In this document: positions 1 through 8,335 of the stretch, piece by piece
Layout: the number at the start of each line of letters is the position of its first letter
Position numbering within the stretch: the first letter of the stretch is position 1
NCBI RefSeq assembly: GCF_013019105.1
Contig: NZ_BLTE01000017.1
Location: forward strand, 1-64,000
Reading direction: 5' to 3'
Source: Fundidesulfovibrio magnetotacticus
GTDB lineage: Bacteria; Desulfobacterota; Desulfovibrionia; Desulfovibrionales; Desulfovibrionaceae
Length of the DNA: 64,000 bases
Made by a program: the position numbers and the translations under genes
The notes under the pieces: generated by a model
The model's database searches: none
The model's input: only the letters and a program-made list of their open reading frames with translations
Told to the model about the DNA's origin: nothing

Positions 1-780
1 TACCGCGTGCACCCCGAGCCCGACCCGGACAAGCTGGAGACGCTCTTCGGCGTGCTCTCGCGCACGGAACTGGGCCTGTCGCTGCCCTCCGAGCCCACGC
101 CCAAGGGGCTCCAGCAGCTGGTGGAACGCTCCCGGGGCACGGACCTGGAGTTCCTGGCCAGCCGCCTGCTTCTTCGCTCCATGATGCAGGCGCGCTACCA
201 CACCGTGAACGCCGGACACTACGGCCTGGCCTCGGAGTGCTACTGCCACTTCACCTCGCCCATCCGCCGCTACGCCGACCTCTGCGTGCACCGCGCCCTC
301 AAGGCCGTGCTGCGCGGCGAGGCCCAGCCCACGACAGCGCGCAGGCTCCAGACCGTGTGCGACACCCTGAGCCTGCGCGAGCGCGCGGCCATGGAGGCCG
401 AACGCGAGATGCTCAAGCGCGCGGCCGTGCTCTTCCTGCGCGACAAGACCGGACAGCAGTTTGAGGGCGTGGTCAGCTCGCTGTCGGACTTCGGCTTCTG
501 GGTGGAACTGCCCGAGGTTCTCTGCGAGGGCCTGGTGCGCCTCTCCACCCTCACGGACGACTACTACGCCCTCTTCCCCGAACGCCAGGAACTGCTGGGC
601 CAGCGCACCGGGCGGCGCTTCCGCCTGGGCCAGCGTGTGCGCGTGACGCTCGAAGACGTGAGCCTGGCGCGCCTGGAGGTGAACCTGGCCCTGGCAGACG
701 ACCGCACGGGCCTGCCCCGGCGGCAACAGCGCAAGCTCGCGGGCAAGGCGGGCGGAAAGAAGGGACGCCGCGCGCGCTGA
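1..780 (+). CDS. rnr: Ribonuclease R (RNase II family), C-terminal part; 5' end outside window
   Basis: 3'-to-5' exoribonuclease of the RNase II/R family, which degrades structured RNA in the cytoplasm. The reading frame is open from base 1, so the gene starts upstream; 259 codons are visible. The family signature near the end of the RNB catalytic domain is clear (GHYGLASECY followed by HFTSPIRRYADL, about residues 76-97). A C-terminal S1 RNA-binding domain follows (FEGVVSSLSDFGFWVEL, about residues 155-235). The tail is basic (KAGGKKGRRAR), as in RNase R. The metal-binding aspartates of the active site would be upstream and are not visible. No clear terminator follows the stop. Confidence 0.9.
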   Translation, partial: YRVHPEPDPDKLETLFGVLSRTELGLSLPSEPTPKGLQQLVERSRGTDLEFLASRLLLRSMMQARYHTVNAGHYGLASECYCHFTSPIRRYADLCVHRALKAVLRGEAQPTTARRLQTVCDTLSLRERAAMEAEREMLKRAAVLFLRDKTGQQFEGVVSSLSDFGFWVELPEVLCEGLVRLSTLTDDYYALFPERQELLGQRTGRRFRLGQRVRVTLEDVSLARLEVNLALADDRTGLPRRQQRKLAGKAGGKKGRRAR

Positions 781-1116
781 CCCCCCTTAAGGCAAACGCA
801 CGGGCCGGGCCCGAGCACACGAAGGCGCACCCCGGCCAGCGGGTCGGCCCCGTCTCGCGGCGTCCGCCCCCACGCTTCCTTCTGGCGCTCGTGCGTAAAT
901 CCTGCGCATCGCCCCCCGGGGCTGGGCGTCCGCCCCTCTGGGCGCTGCGGGTGCAACAACGCGAAACGCCCCCCCATGCTGGCGTGTTCACTGTTTTCCT
1001 TGCGAAGACAAGGCTATGCCGCTATCCATGACAGCGACAGCACTTGCCGGTTCCGGCTGGCGGCTGGTTGTTCGGGCGCCGTCTCAGCTGCCGCATCGGC
1101 CGCAGGGAGCTTCGCC
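781..1116. other. Intergenic region, GC-rich, no gene seen
   Basis: 336 bases between the RNase R stop and the preferred start of the histidine kinase. Open frames here on either strand are antisense or composition artefacts (long Arg/Gly/Pro runs). The upstream in-frame ATG at 976 would add 47 low-complexity residues to the kinase and lacks a ribosome-binding site. I see no convincing promoter, RNA or repeat. Confidence 0.5.
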
Positions 1117-2244
1117 ATGCCTATCAATACGCCCGCGCCGCCCGCCGACGCCGCCTGCCGCTTCCTCACCGAGGCCGCGGGGGAAGGCGGTCTGAGCGAA
1201 TCGAGCCTCGCCTACCTCATCGACAGGCCGGGGCAAGGCCCGCTTGCCTGGCTCAAGCCCGAGTTCCGCTGGCCCGACGTGATCTCCCCCGAAGAGTGGG
1301 CCCGCTTCTCCCAGGAAGCCAACAGGGGCCTGCACGGCAAGGGCCGTTTCGTGCTGACCTGCGCCCTGTGCGGACCCGACGCTGGCCCCGTGACAGCCTG
1401 CGTCTCCGGCCGCCTCGTGCGCGACAGCCAGGGCAAGCCCTCGTGGGTGGAAGGGGCGGTGCGCCTGCACCGCGAGGTGGACGACAGCCCCGAAGCCCTT
1501 GCCCGCAGCGAGCTTCGCGCCAAGGAGCTGGCCAAGAACATCGTGGCCGTGGTGGGGCACGACATCCGCTCGCCCCTCATAGGCGTCATCGGCATGCTCC
1601 AGCTGCTGCGCAAATCCGGCCTCGACCCTCGCCAGGAGGAATACGCCACCGCCGCCTCCGAGGCCTGTGAGCGCATTCTGGAAATGGCCAAGAACATCCT
1701 CGATTTCGCCCGCATCGACTCTGGCAAGGACGAACTGCGCCTGGCCCCCGCCGACATGCCCGCCGTGGTGGACTCCGTGGTGGCGCTGCACCGGGAGCAG
1801 GCCAGGCGCGCCTCCATCGCCCTGGTGGTGGAAGTGGAGCCGGATTTCCCCAGGACCGTGCTCACCGACGAGATCAAGCTGCGCCAGATCCTGGGCAACC
1901 TGGTGTCCAACGCCGTGAAGTTCGCGCCCGGGGGCGAGGTCCATGTGTCGCTCTCCCACGCGCCGCTGGGGCGCGGGCGCGTGGCCGCCCTGCTGGAGGT
2001 GACCGACACGGGGCCGGGCTTCGACATCGCCAAGGCCGGGATGCTCTTCGACCAGTTCGCCCAGCTCTGCCGCGACCCCTCCCACGGCCGCCACGGCGCT
2101 GGCCTGGGCCTGGCCATCGTCAAGGCCCTGGCGGACCTCTTCGGCGGTTCGGTCTGCGCCAGTTCCCAGGAGGGCGAGGGGGCCACCTTCCACGTGGCGC
2201 TCCCCATACTCGTGCTCTCCGGCGACAGCTGCCTGATGGGCTGA
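1117..2244 (+). CDS. Soluble sensor histidine kinase (HisKA + HATPase_c)
   Basis: Two-component sensor kinase of 375 residues that autophosphorylates a histidine and passes the phosphate to an unidentified response regulator. The H-box is VVGHDIRSPLIGVIGM (about residues 145-160). The N-box is LGNLVSNAVKFAPGG, with G1 DTGPGF and G2 GAGLGLAIV in the C-terminal ATPase domain. The N-terminal ~130 residues may be a degenerate PAS-type sensor. No transmembrane segment or receiver domain is seen, so it is probably cytoplasmic. The start at 1117 is chosen because AGGGAG lies 8 bases upstream; an in-frame ATG at 976 has no such site. There is no adjacent regulator gene, so it is an orphan kinase. Confidence 0.85.
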   Translation: MPINTPAPPADAACRFLTEAAGEGGLSESSLAYLIDRPGQGPLAWLKPEFRWPDVISPEEWARFSQEANRGLHGKGRFVLTCALCGPDAGPVTACVSGRLVRDSQGKPSWVEGAVRLHREVDDSPEALARSELRAKELAKNIVAVVGHDIRSPLIGVIGMLQLLRKSGLDPRQEEYATAASEACERILEMAKNILDFARIDSGKDELRLAPADMPAVVDSVVALHREQARRASIALVVEVEPDFPRTVLTDEIKLRQILGNLVSNAVKFAPGGEVHVSLSHAPLGRGRVAALLEVTDTGPGFDIAKAGMLFDQFAQLCRDPSHGRHGAGLGLAIVKALADLFGGSVCASSQEGEGATFHVALPILVLSGDSCLMG

Positions 2245-2261
2245 GCCCCCCGACGCGAAAA

Positions 2262-2288
2262 AGGCCGCGACGCTTGGCGTTGCGGCCT
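2262..2288. terminator. Hairpin, likely terminator of the histidine kinase gene
   Basis: AGGCCGC-ACGC pairs with GCGT-GCGGCCT around a TTG loop, just after the kinase stop. It is preceded by a run of A, so it could work on either strand. Nearly the same hairpin recurs at 2415-2447. Confidence 0.5.
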
Positions 2289-2330
2289 GAGGCTGCTGAA
2301 AAAGCCGGCTTTGGGGCATATTCAGCAGCT

Positions 2331-2414
2331 CTGCGCGAAGCGCAGCCTGGAGCAGGGCGGCTTGGCCGCCCGTAAGCGGCTCCCACAAAACCCGTTTCCG
2401 GGTTTGTCATCAAG
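2331..2414 (+). repeat. Dispersed ~84-bp intergenic repeat, copy A
   Basis: This segment matches 15885-15967 in inverted orientation with only a few differences. It holds three small palindromes: CTGCGC/GCGCAG type, GGGCGGC/GCCGCCC type, and an AAACCC/GGGTTT type. It codes for nothing visible and lies between convergent genes, like a REP/BIME-type element. The adjacent 2290-2327 forms a further stem (GCTGCTGAA with TTCAGCAGC). Confidence 0.7.
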
Positions 2415-2447
2415 AAGAGGCCGCAACGCTTGGCGTTGCGGCCTCTC
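2415..2447. terminator. Bidirectional hairpin terminator
   Basis: A perfect 13-bp stem GAGGCCGCAACGC/GCGTTGCGGCCTC with a short TTG-type loop, flanked by purine and pyrimidine runs. It lies between convergent genes and probably serves the kinase (rightward) and the binding-protein gene (leftward). Confidence 0.55.
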
Positions 2448-2541
2448 TTCTCGTCGCTGAGTCCCGAAATCCGGAAGGATCAAACGGCCCGGCCGCCCCG
2501 CGCCAGACTCGACACGGCGCGGGACAGGTTCTCGCTCCGGG

Positions 2542-4014
2542 TTATTCCTTTTCCGGGGCGTTGATCACCAGCTGTTTCACCGAGCCCGGATCGAACTGGT
2601 AGCGGGCGGTCTTCACCCAGAAGAACTTGCCCTCCATCTCGCGGATGGTCCAGAAGTCGAAGTCGTAGTCCTCGGCGCGGTCGCCGTATTCGTTGAGGGC
2701 CATCCAGCCGCTCGCTCCGTAGAAGCGCTGGGCCGTGGCCGTGACGGCCTTGCGCAGCGTGGAGGCGTCGTCGCCCGAGGCCAGGCCCGTGAAGGCCAGG
2801 AGCCACACGATGTCGTAGGCCACCACGGCCTGGGTGTCCACGAAGGCCTGGATGCGGTCCTCGATGCGCTTCTCCACCTCGGAGTAGAGGGCGGTTCCGG
2901 TCTCGCCCAGGCGTGCGAAGGCCATGCGCACCTTGGCGGCGAAGCGGGCCACGTTCTGATCCTGCACGATGCCGCCGCGCAGGGCCGAGTCGTCGCAGCC
3001 GTACCAGCGGGGCTCGTCGAGCCCGGCCAGCTTGGCGGCCTCGCGCAGGATGCCCGCGGTCTGCGCGCCCCTGGCGGCCACCACCACGGCCAGCTTCTTC
3101 TTGTCCTTCACGTTCTTGTCGATCTGGGCCTTGAGGTCGGCCACATAGGAGGCGAACTGGCTCACCTCGGGCCGGAAGCGGACGCCGGGCACCACCTGGC
3201 CGCCCTGGTTGGCGAACTGGCCCTTGATGTGCGTGACCAGCTCGTCGCCGTACATGTCGCCTTCCCAGATGGGGATGATGTGCGTGGCCCCTTCCTGGCT
3301 GGCCAGCACGGCCAGGGCCTCTGCCTGGAAGGCGTCGGAGGGAGAGAAGCGCAGCAGGGCGTCGTCGGGCTTGGCGAGGTAGGGTCCGGCGCTGCCCTGG
3401 GAGAGCAGCAGCAGGCCGTTCTTGTCGGCAAAGGGCAGGGCCTGGTCCACCTCGTTGTCGGTGTAGGGGCCGATGACCGCACGCGCCCCCGATGTGGCCA
3501 GGAACTTGAGGCGTTCCAGGGCCTTGGCCGGGGTGGACTCGGTGTCCTCGATGAGCACGTTGATGCGGTCGGCCGAGCCGTTCCCGGCCAGGTAGTCGTT
3601 CACGTCGGCCACGGCCAGCTCGATGGCCGCGCGCGATGCGGCGCCCTGGGCGGCCTGCGCGCCCGAGAGCGGCAGGAGCGCCCCCACGGTGAGCCGCACC
3701 GAGGGGACCTTGGACGCCGCCGGGGTCGCGCCCTTCACGGGCTTGGCCGGAGCGGCGGGCTTTCCTTTCGCCGGGGCCTCGGGCGCGCCGGGCATGGGCG
3801 CGGCCGGCACCTGGCCGGGCTGCTGCTCCAGGGCGATGGGCTCGCCGGGCTTGGGCGTCTTGGCCGGGGGCGCTGGCTTGCGCGCGGGCTTGGCTGGCGC
3901 GGCGGCGGGGGGCTGCTGCGCGGCGGGGGGGTCGTCCTGGGCCTGAACGGCAAGGGCCGGGAAAAGCATGAGCGTGCAGAGAACGAGAACGGCCGCGAGG
4001 CCACGAATGCGCAT
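2542..4014 (-). CDS. ABC transporter periplasmic binding protein, LIV/branched-chain amino acid type
   Basis: Periplasmic ligand-binding protein (Peripla_BP_6, LivK-like), 490 residues. The signal peptide MRIRGLAAVLVLCTLMLFPA ends near AVQAQ. An Ala/Pro/Lys-rich linker of about 80 residues follows, then the binding fold beginning VGALLPLSGAQAAQG. TAQRFYGASGWMALNEYGD lies near the end. The start at 4014 has a GGAGG site 8 bases upstream; the longer ORF start at 4113 gives a non-signal leader. No permease or ATPase genes are adjacent, so the ligand and partner transporter are unknown. The long low-complexity linker after the signal peptide is unusual and may span peptidoglycan or tether the protein. 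Confidence 0.85.
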   Translation of the reverse strand: MRIRGLAAVLVLCTLMLFPALAVQAQDDPPAAQQPPAAAPAKPARKPAPPAKTPKPGEPIALEQQPGQVPAAPMPGAPEAPAKGKPAAPAKPVKGATPAASKVPSVRLTVGALLPLSGAQAAQGAASRAAIELAVADVNDYLAGNGSADRINVLIEDTESTPAKALERLKFLATSGARAVIGPYTDNEVDQALPFADKNGLLLLSQGSAGPYLAKPDDALLRFSPSDAFQAEALAVLASQEGATHIIPIWEGDMYGDELVTHIKGQFANQGGQVVPGVRFRPEVSQFASYVADLKAQIDKNVKDKKKLAVVVAARGAQTAGILREAAKLAGLDEPRWYGCDDSALRGGIVQDQNVARFAAKVRMAFARLGETGTALYSEVEKRIEDRIQAFVDTQAVVAYDIVWLLAFTGLASGDDASTLRKAVTATAQRFYGASGWMALNEYGDRAEDYDFDFWTIREMEGKFFWVKTARYQFDPGSVKQLVINAPEKE

Positions 4015-4025
4015 CAAATCGCCTC

Positions 4026-4307
4026 CTACGTTGGAAATGCCCTGGCCCCCAGGAAGTCCAGGACGACGAAATAGAGATCCAGGGGGCAGACCTTGACGTC
4101 CACCTCGGCGCAATGGGGCAGTTCCGAGTCCGCCACCACGCTGAGCGCCTCGAAGAGGCTGGGGAGGCGGCCCGGTCCGAACATCTCCTCGATGCCGGAG
4201 GCCAGCAGCTTCAGGTCCTCCGGGGCTTTCCCGGAGAGTTCCACGGAGGAGTCCTCCCCGAAGTTCATCTCGAAGTGCTCCAGATAGCTGGCGGCCAGGT
4301 CCTGCAT
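4026..4307 (-). CDS. Small acidic protein of unknown function
   Basis: 93 residues, acidic, with a hydrophobic C-terminus (DLYFVVLDFLGARAF). It has a good ribosome-binding site (GGGGAG, about 8 bases before ATG). It ends 11 bases before the start of the binding-protein gene in the same direction, so the two are probably co-transcribed. I do not recognise the family, and no signal peptide or metal motif is seen. Confidence 0.6.
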   Translation of the reverse strand: MQDLAASYLEHFEMNFGEDSSVELSGKAPEDLKLLASGIEEMFGPGRLPSLFEALSVVADSELPHCAEVDVKVCPLDLYFVVLDFLGARAFPT

Positions 4308-4375
4308 GCCAAGCTCCCCTAACTGATCATAAGCCGGGACGCCCGAAAAGAAAACGTCAAAACGAGGCCCCCCCT

Positions 4376-5989
4376 TTATTTGCCAATGCAGAACCCGTCG
4401 AAAACCGACCGCAGGACCTCATCCGGGGCGATCTCCCCCGTTATGGCGCTTAGATGGCCGCAGGCCGTCTCCAGGCGCACGCCCAGGAGGTCCGGCGGGG
4501 TCCCGGCGGCCAGGTCGGCCGTGAGGGCCGAAAGCTCCTCCAGAGCCAGGGAGAGGAGCGCGCGTTCCCGCTCGCTGGGCGCTGGCCCGCGGGACTCGAC
4601 GGGTTCGCCCCCGCCCAGGATGCGCTCGCGCAGGCGCGCGCAGAGGGATTCCAGGCCCTGCCCCGTGCGGGCCGAGACGCGCACGCACTCGAAACCTTCC
4701 CGGGTGAGCCGGGCGCAAGGGTCGCGTTCGGCGTCGCGGGTCGACGCCGGGGACGGCGCCGACGCGGCGAGCGGGGCCGTTTCCGCATCCCCGGCCGCCG
4801 ACGCGCAGGGGGGCAGGTCGGCCTTGTTCACAACGGCCAACACCCGGGCCGGGTCCAGGATCAGGTCCCGGACCTGGCCGTCGCCAGGGGCTCGGGCGTC
4901 CTCCTCCCCGCTCTCCGGGTCTTGCCGCGCCGCCCCGGGCAGGCGGCGGAGCACCTCCCCGTCAAGGGGGCGCGAGCCGTCCACCACCAGGAGCGTGAGC
5001 GCCGCCTCCCGGGCCAGGGCCAGGCCCCGGGCCAGGCCCTCGCGCTCCACGGGGTCCGGGCAGTCGCGCAGCCCGGCGGTGTCGGCAAGGCGAACGGGCA
5101 GGCCGTCCAGGACGACCTGCTCCTCCAGAAAGTCCCGCGTGGTGCCCGCGCGCTCGCTCACCAGGGCGCGTTCGCGGCCCACCAGGGCGTTGAGCAGGCT
5201 GGACTTGCCCGCGTTCACCGGCCCGGCCAGCACGGCCGAAGCGCCTTCGCGGAAGGGGCGCGCCCGCTCGTGGGCGGCCAGGAGCGCCCGGATGCCGGCC
5301 ATCACCTCGTCCAGCCGGGCCTGGAAGGCCTGGGGGTCCAGGCATTCCACCTCGTCCTCGGGGAAGTCCACGGCCAGGCAGATCTCGACGCGCGAGGCCT
5401 CCAGGAGTTCGCGCAGGGCGCGCACGCGGCGGCCCATGAGCCCCTCCAGGCGGTCCAGGGCAAGGCGCGCGCCCTCGGGGGAGTCGGCGGCCACCAGCTC
5501 GGCCACGGCCTGGGCCTGGCTCAAATCCATGCGCCCGTTCAGGAAGGCGCGCAGGGTGTATTCCCCGGGCCTGGCGTGGCGCGCGCCAAGGGCCACGGCC
5601 GCGTCCAGCACGGCGCGCAGCACGGCGGGCGAGCCGTGGCAGTGGAACTCGGCCACGTCCTCCCCGGTGTAGGAGCCGGGGCCGGGCATGAAGGCGGCCA
5701 GCACGTCGTCCAGCGGGCGGCCCGAGAGGTCGTGGAGCCTGCCGTGGTGCAGGCGGTAGGGCTTGAAGCCCCGGAAGTCCGGGCGCGCGGAGCGAAAGAG
5801 CGACTGGGCCACGGCCAGCGCCCGGGGTCCGCTCAGGCGCACGATGCCCACGCCGCCACGGCCCGGGGCCGTGACGATGGCGGCGATGGTCTCCCCGCCG
5901 GAGGAGTCGGCGGGTTGGGCGGCCGAAGCCGTGCCGGGAGCGCCGGAGACGGCCGCCCCGGAGGCGGCCTGAAAGGATTTGTCCTGCAT
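4376..5989 (-). CDS. mnmE: tRNA modification GTPase MnmE
   Basis: GTPase that, with MnmG, installs the 5-carboxymethylaminomethyl group on wobble uridine of certain tRNAs. The N-terminal tetrahydrofolate-binding domain starts TIAAIVTAPGRGGVGIVRLSG (about residue 34). The G domain has P-loop GPVNAGKSS, SERAGTTRDF, DTAGLRDCPD and NKAD. The C-terminal CIGK carries the family's catalytic cysteine. At 537 residues it is longer than the usual ~450. The extra length is an N-terminal Ala/Ser-rich extension of about 30 residues plus Asp/Glu/Ala-rich inserts flanking the NKAD motif. It lies 6 bases downstream of the cyclase gene, so the two likely form an operon. Confidence 0.95.
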   Translation of the reverse strand: MQDKSFQAASGAAVSGAPGTASAAQPADSSGGETIAAIVTAPGRGGVGIVRLSGPRALAVAQSLFRSARPDFRGFKPYRLHHGRLHDLSGRPLDDVLAAFMPGPGSYTGEDVAEFHCHGSPAVLRAVLDAAVALGARHARPGEYTLRAFLNGRMDLSQAQAVAELVAADSPEGARLALDRLEGLMGRRVRALRELLEASRVEICLAVDFPEDEVECLDPQAFQARLDEVMAGIRALLAAHERARPFREGASAVLAGPVNAGKSSLLNALVGRERALVSERAGTTRDFLEEQVVLDGLPVRLADTAGLRDCPDPVEREGLARGLALAREAALTLLVVDGSRPLDGEVLRRLPGAARQDPESGEEDARAPGDGQVRDLILDPARVLAVVNKADLPPCASAAGDAETAPLAASAPSPASTRDAERDPCARLTREGFECVRVSARTGQGLESLCARLRERILGGGEPVESRGPAPSERERALLSLALEELSALTADLAAGTPPDLLGVRLETACGHLSAITGEIAPDEVLRSVFDGFCIGK

Positions 5990-5995
5990 GATTGC

Positions 5996-8245
5996 CTATT
6001 TGCTGGTGTGTTCAAACACGCCGTCCCAGCCCTGGGGCGGGGGATTGTCCCGGAGGGCGCGGCAGCGGTCGATGTAGAGGTCGCGCAGCCCGGCGGGCGT
6101 GGTTCCGGTCAGGGCCTCGAAGCGCGCTTTTGCTTCGTCGAATCGTCCGGCCCGGTAGGCCGCCAGCGCCTCGTGCCAGTCCGCCAGCTCGGCGGGATCG
6201 GCCTGGCGGTGCACGGTGAACACGGTCACCGGTTCGTGCTTGCCCTTGACGCGCACGCGGTCCGCCTCGCGCCAGGCGAAGCCCTCCCCGGCGGCCTCGC
6301 GCACGGCCTGGGAGGCCAGGATGTCCACGTGGTAGTACTTGGTGAGCCCCTCAAGGCGCGAACAAAGGTTCACGTTGTCGCCTATGAGGGTGTAGTCGAA
6401 GAGGTCCTGCGAGCCGAAGTTGCCCACGCGCACCAGGCCCCTGTTGAGCCCCACGCCCATGTGCAGCTCGAAGCCGTACTTGGCCAGGAACCCCGTGTTG
6501 AGGCGCTCAAGCTCCTCGAACATCTCCAGGGCGGCCTCCACGGCGCGGCGTGGGTGCTCCGCCACGTCCAGGGGGGCGTTCCAGAAGGCCATGATGGCGT
6601 CGCCGATGAACTTGTCCAGGGTGCCCGCGCTGTCGGTGATGATGCGCGTCATGGGCGTCAGGTAGGCGTGGAGCAGTTCCACCACCTCGGTGGGGCTGAG
6701 CTTTTCGCTCATGGTGGTGAAGCCGCGCACATCGGAGAAGAGGATGGTCACTTCCTTCTCCTCCCCCGTGAGCGTGAGCTTGTCGGGGTTCTCCACGATC
6801 TCGTCCACAACCTTCGAGGACAGGTACTGGGAAAAGGCTGACTTGATGAAGCGTTTCTGGTGTTCCTCCAGGAGGAACTTGAGGAACGTGAGCAGCGTGA
6901 AGCACCCCCCCAGGGCCAGAAGCGGCGAAAGGGGCGAAAGATAGATCCTGAGCGACTCCATGGCCCAGCGCGACCCCGCCCACAAGCCCGCGCCTGCCGC
7001 CAGGCTGAGAAGCCCCGCCCAGAGCGAGCGCGTGAATACCAGCTGGAGCGTGATGCCCAGCCCGAACACCGCCAGGAGCACCAGCTCCAGATACCATGCG
7101 TCCACGGGGCGGCGCAGGTAGGAGTCGGAGAGCACCATGTCCGCCACGGTGGCGTGCACCTCCACGCCGGGGGTGGACTGATCCAGGGGCGTGGCGCGCA
7201 CGTCCTCCAGTCCGCGCGCGCTGGTGCCCACGAAGACCACCCGCCCGCGCAACAGGTCCGCGTCGGCGCGCCCGGCCATCACGTCCGAGGCCGAGACGTA
7301 GGGATAGGTTCTGGCCTTGCCCCGGTAGTCCACCAGCAGGCGGCCGTGACGGTCCAGGGGCACGGCGCGCCTGCCCAGCGGGCCAAGGTCCAGGTGCAGG
7401 GCGATGTCCTGCCCGCCGTAGCCGTCCGGAGCCAGGGCGAGCACGGCCCCCCTGTCTCCGAAGGCGCGCATGAGCGTGGCGGCCGAAAGGCTCGGGTAGG
7501 TCTGGCCCTTCCAGGAAATGGCCATGGGCGCCCAACGCACGATGTTGTCGCGGTCGGGGAAGGAGTTGAAGAACCCGGCCCAGCCCCCGGAGGCCGCCAG
7601 CTCCGGCAGGGGGCATACAGCGCCCAGGGCACCGGAGATCAGCGGCGGGGCGTCGCCCATGCCCGGGGCGCGACGCAGGGCCACCCGCGCGGGGGGCAGC
7701 CGGCAGGTTCCCATGCGGTCGGCGTGGTCCTTGGCTTCAAAGACGAAGAAGAAGCCCAGCACATAGGGCCCCTGCGCCAGGTTGTCGGCCAGGAGGCGGT
7801 CGTTGTCCCGCAGGGCCTCGGGCAGGCCCTTGAAGTCCACGTCCAGGCCCAGGGCGGCCAGCTCTTCGCGGATGCGCTTCGGGGAGGTCTGGTCGGCCTC
7901 GGAGAAAACGATGTCCATGCCCACGGCCAGCACGCCGTATTCCTGGAGCCTGCCCAGCAGCAGGGCGATCTTGTAGCGCGGCCAAGGCCACTGGCCCGCC
8001 TCGGAGAGAGATTTCTCGTCCAGGTCCACCACGGCCACGCGGTCCGAGGGTTTGGGGGGCTCCCGGCGGGAGAGGAGCACATCGTAGATTTTGTAGTCCA
8101 TGAAGGCCAGCCAGTCCGGCTGGGTCCAGTGGAGCAGGGTGACGGCCGCCGTCACGGCCAGGCCCGACAGAAAAAGGGCCAGCCAGCGCCGCTGCCCCGC
8201 CTTGCCCCTGAAAAGGCTCGCCTTGCCTTTCTTCCCGCGCCCCAC
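5996..8245 (-). CDS. CHASE2-domain class III adenylate/guanylate cyclase
   Basis: Membrane cyclase of 749 residues that probably makes cAMP in response to an extracytoplasmic signal. Order: a basic N-terminus, one membrane segment (about residues 22-42), a CHASE2 sensor (DYKIYDVLLSRREPP, VAVVDLDEKSL, VFVGTSARGLEDVRATP), a cluster of three membrane segments (about 385-455), then the cyclase domain. Metal-binding aspartates are in ILFSDVRGF and FIGDAIMAFWNAP. The lysine in TLDKFIGD fits adenine recognition, and NVNLCSRLEGL holds the transition-state residues. A short C-terminal tail follows. All key residues seem present. It is upstream of mnmE in one transcription unit. Confidence 0.9.
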   Translation of the reverse strand: MGRGKKGKASLFRGKAGQRRWLALFLSGLAVTAAVTLLHWTQPDWLAFMDYKIYDVLLSRREPPKPSDRVAVVDLDEKSLSEAGQWPWPRYKIALLLGRLQEYGVLAVGMDIVFSEADQTSPKRIREELAALGLDVDFKGLPEALRDNDRLLADNLAQGPYVLGFFFVFEAKDHADRMGTCRLPPARVALRRAPGMGDAPPLISGALGAVCPLPELAASGGWAGFFNSFPDRDNIVRWAPMAISWKGQTYPSLSAATLMRAFGDRGAVLALAPDGYGGQDIALHLDLGPLGRRAVPLDRHGRLLVDYRGKARTYPYVSASDVMAGRADADLLRGRVVFVGTSARGLEDVRATPLDQSTPGVEVHATVADMVLSDSYLRRPVDAWYLELVLLAVFGLGITLQLVFTRSLWAGLLSLAAGAGLWAGSRWAMESLRIYLSPLSPLLALGGCFTLLTFLKFLLEEHQKRFIKSAFSQYLSSKVVDEIVENPDKLTLTGEEKEVTILFSDVRGFTTMSEKLSPTEVVELLHAYLTPMTRIITDSAGTLDKFIGDAIMAFWNAPLDVAEHPRRAVEAALEMFEELERLNTGFLAKYGFELHMGVGLNRGLVRVGNFGSQDLFDYTLIGDNVNLCSRLEGLTKYYHVDILASQAVREAAGEGFAWREADRVRVKGKHEPVTVFTVHRQADPAELADWHEALAAYRAGRFDEAKARFEALTGTTPAGLRDLYIDRCRALRDNPPPQGWDGVFEHTSK

Positions 8246-8335
8246 GGCACTTCCCTCCCGGCGTGAAATCGAGTATGGGCCTGCGTAAGGCGGGCGCTCC
8301 CCTCAAGAAACCGCGCCGCCCGCCGATGAACGAGC

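Noticed and set aside
1084-2388. 434-codon leftward frame across the histidine kinase
   Set aside because: Antisense shadow of the kinase; passes through the repeat region and has no ribosome-binding site.
4454-6841. 795-codon rightward frame across mnmE and the cyclase
   Set aside because: It is antisense to two clearly real genes and lacks recognisable sequence.
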